A stretch of 64,000 nucleotides of DNA from DAOUAT01 sp964551735 (lineage in GTDB: Bacteria > Chloroflexota > Anaerolineae > CG2-30-64-16), in contig CAZKEF010000004.1 in assembly GCA_964551735.1 (NCBI GenBank), positions 178,127 through 242,126 of the forward strand, read 5' to 3'. Every line of letters begins with the position of its first letter. The stretch's first letter is position 1. The notes beneath the pieces were generated by a model that was given only the letters and a program-made list of their open reading frames with translations, was not told where the DNA came from and ran no database searches. The translations under genes and the position numbers were made by a program. Shown here piece after piece: positions 60,238-64,000 of this stretch.

Positions 60238-60444
60238 CACCCGAAGCCGTTCAATTCTCACAAGAAGTCGCCCTGAGCGGATTGACGGAGAGCCGTTGGC
60301 TTCGCCGAGCCTCAAGCGAAGGGTCTCGTTCCGGGGCGCGAGATGCTTCGCTGGCGTTCTGTGGCGACGAAGGTTGTGTCGAAGGCCCGCTCAGCATGAC
60401 TCTTGTCAAGAGCTGAATGACCCTGATAGCGCCGGGCGTTAGTT
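60238..60444. other. Gene-free stretch with a decayed R3-type repeat
   Basis: The gap 60238-60541 (304 bp) holds no gene. It has R3-like phrases (ccctgagcggattgacgg near 60271 and tgtcgaaggcccgctcag near 60377), with gaagggtct and cgaagccgttc between, then the secG promoter at 60445-60472. Confidence 0.6.
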
Positions 60445-60472
60445 TTGTGCGCAGCGCAGCCCGTGATATAAT
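60445..60472 (+). promoter_or_regulatory. Sigma-70-type promoter for secG
   Basis: TTGTGC (60445-60450), 16-base spacer, TATAAT (60467-60472). Start near 60479 gives a leader of about 60 bases, with the hairpin ccctggcgggcgccaggg (60488-60505) inside it. Confidence 0.65.
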
Positions 60473-60541
60473 CTGAAACTTGCAAGCAACCCTGGCGGGC
60501 GCCAGGGCTGTGTTTTGAATCGTACCGGAGGCAATTAGCAC

Positions 60542-60766
60542 GTGGAAACCTACCTTTACCTGGCGCAGATCCTGATGGCCATCGTGATCACTGTCCTGGT
60601 CCTGCTGCAGGCCAAAAACGCGGGCCTGAGCAACATCTTCGGCGGCGGCGACATGGGTGTTTACAAGACCAAGCGTGGCGTGGAGAAGACCCTGTTCAAC
60701 GCCACCATCGGCCTCGGCATCGCCTTCCTGGTGCTGGCGCTGATCAGTGTCATTGTTGCTGGCTAA
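60542..60766 (+). CDS. secG: Preprotein translocase subunit SecG
   Basis: 74 residues with two membrane helices (about 4-22 and 52-72). The central LLQAKNAGLSNIFGGGDMGVYKTKRGVEKTLFNAT is typical of SecG. The start is GTG at 60542, backed by GGAGG ten bases upstream. It works with SecYE in the inner membrane. The next gene starts two bases after its stop. Confidence 0.93.
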   Translation: METYLYLAQILMAIVITVLVLLQAKNAGLSNIFGGGDMGVYKTKRGVEKTLFNATIGLGIAFLVLALISVIVAG

Positions 60767-60768
60767 AC

Positions 60769-62439
60769 TTGGGCAGGTATCTTCGCTGGCAGGCAGCCAT
60801 CGCCCTGTTGGGCATCGTGCTGCTGGCCGCCCTGTTGCGCTACACGGCGTTCAACTTCACCACGATCACCGTCCCTGAGCGGGGCGGGGTCCTGGTTGAA
60901 GGCGTCGCCGGCAACCCGCAATATCTCAACCCCCTCCTGAGCACATCCAACCAGGTAGACGAGGTACTGGTTGCCCTGCTCTTCAACGGCCTGACCCGGC
61001 TGGACGAGCAGGGCAACGTCGTGCCCGACCTGGCCGAGGAGTGGACTGTCACCCCTGACGGCCTGAACTACGACTTCCAGCTTCGTTCAGGGGTCTATTG
61101 GCACGACGGCGCGCCCGTCACTGCGGCCGACGTTCTATACACCATCGGCGTAACCCAGGCCGAGGATTTCCCCGGCAGCTCAGTACTCAGCACCCTGTGG
61201 CGCACCGTCGAGGTGGCCGCGCCTGAGGGGCCGGAAGGGCTGGCGGTGCGCTTCACGCTCAAACAGCCGTTGGCCGCCTTCCTGGACTACACCACCCTCG
61301 GCCTGCTGCCCGCGCACTTATGGGACCGGGTGCCGGCGGCCGATCTGATGGCGTCGCAGTTCAACACGCGACCGGTCGGCACCGGGCCCCTCAAGCTGAC
61401 GCAGATCACCGCGACGCGGGCCGAATTGGCCGTCAACCCCCAGTATCACGGCCCGGCGCCCTACCTGACCGGCATCACCTTCCGGTTCTATCCCGACCAC
61501 CGGAGCCTGCTGCCCGCCTACGACCGCGGCGAGATCGACGCCATCAGCTGGATCTGGCCGGATGACATGGCCGAGGTTGCCCAGCGCACGGACCTACAGC
61601 TCTTCACCGCGCCGATCTCAGGCTATACCCTCATCTACTTGAACCAGCAGAACCCCAACGTGCCGTTCTTCCAGGAACGGCCAGTGCGCCAGGCGCTGCT
61701 CTATGCCATCGACCGCCAAAAGCTGATTGACAACGTGCTGCACGGCCAGGGCCTGCTGGCGCACACACCCATCCTGCCCGGCACCTGGGCGCACGACCGG
61801 GGCGTTCAGCAATATCCCTTTGACCCGGCTCGGGCGAAGCAGCTCTTGGACGAGGCCGGCTGGACTGACAGTGACGAGGACGGCGTGCGCGATCGCGAAG
61901 GGACGCCGCTGGCCTTCACCCTGTTGGGGCGCGACCAGGCCATGCTCGACGCCATCTCAGACGCCTGGGCCGAGATCGGCGTAGAGGCGGTGCCGCAAGC
62001 AGTGAGCCTGGCAGGGCTGACCAGCGATTTTCTGACCCCGCGCACCTACGACGCGGCCATAGTAACGTGGGAGCTCTCCGGCGACCCCGATCCCTATCCC
62101 CTGTGGCACTCCACCCAGGCCAAGACCGGCCAAAACTATGCGGGCTGGGACAACCGGGCCGCGGATGAGGCCATCGAGCAGGCGCGCGCCATCAGCGACC
62201 GTGAGTTGCGCCGCGGCTACTACCTGGAATTCCAGCGCATCTTCGCCGAGGAAGCGCCTGCGCTCCTGCTCTATCACCCCGTCTACACCTACGGCGTGCG
62301 GTCAAAAATCCACGACGTGCAGATGGGCCCGCTGCATGTGCCGGCCGACCGCTTCCGCACCTTCGCCGGCTGGTACATCGTCACCAAACGGGTCACCGTC
62401 TCGAGCGGCTCGCCTGAACTTGACAGCGGCCAACAGTAA
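60769..62439 (+). CDS. Oligopeptide-type ABC solute-binding protein (SBP_bac_5)
   Basis: 556 residues in the usual order, unlike the permuted homologue at 25946. N-terminal membrane helix (about 6-24) as anchor or uncleaved signal. N-lobe: NPLLSTSNQVDEVLVALLFNGLTRLD (about 53-78), VPDLAEEWTVTPDGLNYDFQLRSGVYWHDGAPVTAADV (about 85-122). C-lobe: PVRQALLYAIDRQKLIDNVLHGQG (about 305-328), YPFDPARAKQLLDEAGWTD (about 347-365). The start is TTG at 60769, two bases after secG; no better codon is near. No permease genes are in the window. It may bind peptides or sugars; unknown. Confidence 0.85.
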   Translation: MGRYLRWQAAIALLGIVLLAALLRYTAFNFTTITVPERGGVLVEGVAGNPQYLNPLLSTSNQVDEVLVALLFNGLTRLDEQGNVVPDLAEEWTVTPDGLNYDFQLRSGVYWHDGAPVTAADVLYTIGVTQAEDFPGSSVLSTLWRTVEVAAPEGPEGLAVRFTLKQPLAAFLDYTTLGLLPAHLWDRVPAADLMASQFNTRPVGTGPLKLTQITATRAELAVNPQYHGPAPYLTGITFRFYPDHRSLLPAYDRGEIDAISWIWPDDMAEVAQRTDLQLFTAPISGYTLIYLNQQNPNVPFFQERPVRQALLYAIDRQKLIDNVLHGQGLLAHTPILPGTWAHDRGVQQYPFDPARAKQLLDEAGWTDSDEDGVRDREGTPLAFTLLGRDQAMLDAISDAWAEIGVEAVPQAVSLAGLTSDFLTPRTYDAAIVTWELSGDPDPYPLWHSTQAKTGQNYAGWDNRAADEAIEQARAISDRELRRGYYLEFQRIFAEEAPALLLYHPVYTYGVRSKIHDVQMGPLHVPADRFRTFAGWYIVTKRVTVSSGSPELDSGQQ

Positions 62440-62448
62440 TGGTATAAA
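62420..62448 (+). promoter_or_regulatory. Promoter for tRNA-Leu, inside the end of the upstream gene
   Basis: TTGACA (62420-62425), 17-base spacer, TATAAA (62443-62448). The -35 box is within the last codons of the SBP gene (stop 62437-62439). Start is near 62455, 17 bases before the tRNA. Confidence 0.8.
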
Positions 62449-62471
62449 GTCGTCTACAACGTGATAGCCAA

Positions 62472-62556
62472 GCCGAAGTGGCGGAATGGCAGACGCGCTA
62501 GGTTCAGGACCTAGTGAGGATTATCCCTCGTGAGGGTTCAACTCCCTCCTTCGGCA
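62472..62556 (+). tRNA. tRNA-Leu (CAG anticodon)
   Basis: 85 nt class II tRNA. Acceptor stem gccgaag (62472-62478) / cttcggc (62549-62555), discriminator A at 62556. Anticodon stem ctagg / cctag with loop ttcagga and anticodon CAG at 62505-62507. The long variable arm (gagg-attat-ccctc) and T-arm gagggttcaactccctc are present. The CCA end is not encoded. Decodes CUG leucine codons, frequent in this high-GC genome. Confidence 0.96.
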
Positions 62557-62570
62557 CTGTGCAGAAAGCA

Positions 62571-62604
62571 GAAACCCGCGGCTTGGCTTCCGTGGGTTTC
62601 TTTG
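62571..62604 (+). terminator. Terminator after tRNA-Leu
   Basis: Stem gaaacccgcg (62571-62580) / cgtgggtttc (62591-62600), with a G-U pair or mismatch in the stem, loop 10 bases, then tttgt. Modest T-run. Confidence 0.75.
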
Positions 62605-62639
62605 TCTACCGGCCCGGTTGAGCCAGTGAGGATGGCGTC

Positions 62640-63014
62640 ATGCTCGCGCAACGTTGGTCTCGGTTCATCCCCGGTCGCTCCCGTCTGATGCTGATCCTCG
62701 GCGTCGCGGCGCTGGTGGGCGTGCTGTTCGTGCTGGCCGACCTGACGCTGACCAGGAACAGCATGATGGCGCGTTACCAGCGGGCCGAGGCCACGGTCGA
62801 GCAGTTGACCCGCCAGCAGGCCGAGCTGCAACAGAGCCTGGAGCGGGCGCAGCAAGGGCAAAACATCCCGCAGCAGGCCTTCGAGCAGTTCGGGATGGCC
62901 CCCAGGGGCGCAGGCGTCATCGTGGGCCAGGGGGAAAGTGCGCCCGTCGCGCCGTCGCCCAGCGAAAAAGCCCCCTTCTGGCTCGAATGGTGGAGAGGGC
63001 TGGGCCTTCCTTGA
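62640..63014 (+). CDS. FtsB/DivIC-like septum formation protein
   Basis: 124 residues. One membrane helix (about 17-34, MLILGVAALVGVLFVLAD), then a coiled coil (about 43-74, ARYQRAEATVEQLTRQQAELQQSLERAQQ), then a proline-rich, tryptophan-rich tail (EKAPFWLEWWRGLG). The topology matches divisome proteins FtsB and DivIC. No catalytic motif. ATG at 62640 with GAGGA upstream. It lies between two tRNA genes; the stop is at 63012-63014, which overlaps the -35 box of the next promoter. Confidence 0.75.
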   Translation: MLAQRWSRFIPGRSRLMLILGVAALVGVLFVLADLTLTRNSMMARYQRAEATVEQLTRQQAELQQSLERAQQGQNIPQQAFEQFGMAPRGAGVIVGQGESAPVAPSPSEKAPFWLEWWRGLGLP

Positions 63015-63038
63015 CAATCCCAGGGAACTGGGTATAAT
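63011..63038 (+). promoter_or_regulatory. Consensus promoter for the split tRNA-fMet gene
   Basis: TTGACA (63011-63016), 16-base spacer, TATAAT (63033-63038), preceded by tgg. Start is near 63045, five bases before the tRNA. Both boxes are perfect. Confidence 0.92.
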
Positions 63039-63049
63039 TGCTTTTGTGA

Positions 63050-63399
63050 CGCGGGGTGGAGCAGTGGCAGCTCGTTGGGCTCAACTCCGAAACCGATAGT
63101 AGTAATGGCGAGCAACGCCGCACAATGCTCGTTTGAAAGTTGGTTTCGGAAAGGGCTGCACGCAGGGTAACTTGCGTGTGATCACCTGTCAAAGTCGGGG
63201 AAGCCGTTAGCGGGGTAACCCCGAGCCAAGCTCTGGCGCAAGCCGGAGAAGGTGTAGAGACTTGATGGCAGGCGCCCTACCGGGTAAAGCCGGGGGCGAA
63301 GGGAAAGTCCAGGCCACAAAGCTGGCGTAAGCGAGTGCAGCGAAAGCTGTAGTGGCAAGCATAACCCAAAGGTCGCAGGTTCGAATCCTGCCCCCGCAA
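63050..63399 (+). tRNA. Initiator tRNA-fMet (CAT), interrupted by a group I intron
   Basis: Exon 1 is 63050-63081, exon 2 is 63360-63399; the spliced product is 72 nt plus CCA. Acceptor stem cgcgggg / ccccgca has the C1-A72 mismatch that marks initiators. The anticodon stem ttggg / cccaa has three G-C pairs next to the loop. D-arm gagc-agtggca-gctc and T-arm gcagg-ttcgaat-cctgc are intact. The loop becomes c-t-CAT-a-a only after removal of 63082-63359. Genomic DNA encodes CC then T after A73, so CCA is completed after transcription. Splice sites are chosen by the group I rule: the exon ends in T, the intron ends in G. Confidence 0.93.
63082..63359 (+). ncRNA. Self-splicing group I intron (IC3-like) in the anticodon loop of tRNA-fMet
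   Basis: 278 nt, with no open reading frame of useful size. It sits between T33 and C34. Conserved core: ccgagccaagct (63221-63232), gaaggtgtagagact (63248-63262) and agtccagg (63306-63313). P7 pairs gactt (63259-63263) with aagtc (63305-63309); P8 is closed by cgccc / gggcg; an 8-bp helix ccgaaacc (63087-63094) / ggtttcgg (63142-63149) lies near the 5' end. These blocks line up with the Azoarcus tRNA-Ile intron as I remember it. The P1 guide pairing is not resolved by eye. Confidence 0.92.
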
Positions 63400-63403
63400 C
63401 CTC

Positions 63404-63442
63404 GAGAGGCCTGACAGCTAGAGACTGTCAGGCCTCTCTTTT
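63404..63442 (+). terminator. Rho-independent terminator after tRNA-fMet
   Basis: Perfect 14-bp stem gagaggcctgacag (63404-63417) / ctgtcaggcctctc (63425-63438), 7-base loop, then tttt. It would end the tRNA-intron transcript before the nuclease gene. Confidence 0.93.
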
Positions 63443-63462
63443 GGTTTGCGGGAGGAGACATC

Positions 63463-63978
63463 ATGGAAGATATGAGCACCAAGCAAATAGGCGATATCGC
63501 CGAGCAGGCCGCCATTCTACAGGCACTGAAGCGCGGGTGGGGTGTCCTCCTTCCCATCGGAGATCGGTTGCCCTACGATATGGCTTTCGACGTGGGCGGC
63601 TGCCTGGTGAAAATTCAGGTCAAAAACGGCGTGGATGGACCAAAAGTCGGGCAACTACGTGATGGACACCCGCCGGACCAAGACGAACCGCCGGGTCATG
63701 GTGCGCGATAGCTATGAGCCTACCGATTTCGATTTTGCACTGGTCTACCTGGCAGAGCTTGACCTGTTCTACGTGCTCCCCGTTGATGTTTTCTTGAGTT
63801 ACCGGAGCGGAATTCGCTGGTGGAGGCGCCCAGACGCCAGCGCAAGCCGCGCTCGGCCGAATATCGGGACGCGTGGTGCCTCATCAACGATTGGACCGCG
63901 ACACGAGTCAAAGATACCCCACGCTCGATCAACGAGGGCGCAGGCCAGGAATTCCAAATGCCGCCTCAGACAATCTGA
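63463..63978 (+). pseudogene. Group I intron-associated PD-(D/E)XK endonuclease, two frameshifts
   Basis: Corrected length 171 residues. It begins MEDMSTKQIGDIAEQAAILQ, with the nuclease core in LPYDMAFDVGGCLVKIQVKN (metal-site Asp, then Q-V-K), continues in a second frame as SGNYVMDTRRTKTNRRVMVRDSYEPTDFDFALVYLAELDLFYVLPVDVFLSY, and returns to the first frame as LVEAPRRQRKPRSAEYRDAWCLINDWTA. This is the family (PDDEXK_5) of I-Ssp6803I, encoded in the cyanobacterial tRNA-fMet intron. First shift: an extra base near 63626-63632. Second: a lost base near 63805-63818. GGAGGAG precedes the ATG. It is 63 bases downstream of the tRNA, outside the intron. The last 22 bases of the window show nothing. 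Confidence 0.82.
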
Positions 63979-64000
63979 GGTAGAATGATAGTGTTGACAG

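Noticed and set aside
60542..62439. SecG-SBP fusion
   Set aside because: A TAA stop ends secG at 60764-60766 and the SBP frame differs; they are adjacent genes with probable translational coupling.
63082..63359. Archaeal-type (bulge-helix-bulge) or group II intron in tRNA-fMet
   Set aside because: Length, insertion at T33/C34, final G and core blocks with P7 pairing fit group I; there is no group II domain V hairpin and no bulge-helix-bulge pairing at the junctions.
63082..63359. Nuclease gene inside the intron
   Set aside because: No reading frame longer than a few tens of codons exists in the intron; the nuclease gene lies downstream.

Overview
High-GC bacterial chromosome segment, most plausibly an aerobic or facultative member of the Chloroflexota (Anaerolineae-like). 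The reasons are an Alternative Complex III gene set beside an A2-type caa3 oxidase, a C-terminal YLPLIRR tail on an exported protein, long oligopeptide-type binding proteins, and intergenic gaps packed with short palindromic repeats. This is inferred from gene content; no rRNA marker is present.

Layout. 1-8.6 kb: a DUF1998-type DEAH helicase (its last residues lie off the left edge), an AspT-like transporter, then a minus-strand run of MgtC, two methyltransferases, a 2-hydroxyacid dehydrogenase, a small phosphatase and a GNAT enzyme. 8.9-17 kb: a minus-strand run proB - GH3 - GH3 - MFS - proA, so the two proline genes are separated by a sugar-scavenging cassette. 17.4-19.2 kb: rph, a TSUP permease and a small conserved protein. 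19.3-25.8 kb: a two-component propeller hybrid kinase with a receiver/PP2C phosphatase, DedA and a small membrane protein. 25.9-38 kb: assorted enzymes (permuted solute-binding protein, M3 peptidase, P450, Uma2, SanA-like, GNATs, HD, patatin).

38-60.2 kb is a respiratory island: SURF1, coxBACD, copper/Fe-S accessory proteins, Alternative Complex III (actA-B1-B2-C-D-E plus a diheme cytochrome), an Rrf2 regulator and cytochrome bd genes cydA-cydB followed by a fused cydDC. Quinol can therefore be oxidised either through ACIII, cytochrome c and caa3, or directly by cytochrome bd. 60.4-64 kb: secG, a peptide-binding protein, tRNA-Leu(CAG), an FtsB/DivIC-like protein, and an initiator tRNA-fMet gene split by a 278-nt group I intron. 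Directly downstream, outside the intron, lies a frameshifted gene for a PD-(D/E)XK endonuclease of the type found inside the cyanobacterial tRNA-fMet intron.

The other striking theme is a set of palindromic and tandem repeat families that fill intergenic gaps and also sit in frame inside at least four proteins. The extreme case is CydDC, where about 205 codons of repeat DNA separate the second membrane domain from its ATPase and another insert lies inside the first ATPase domain.
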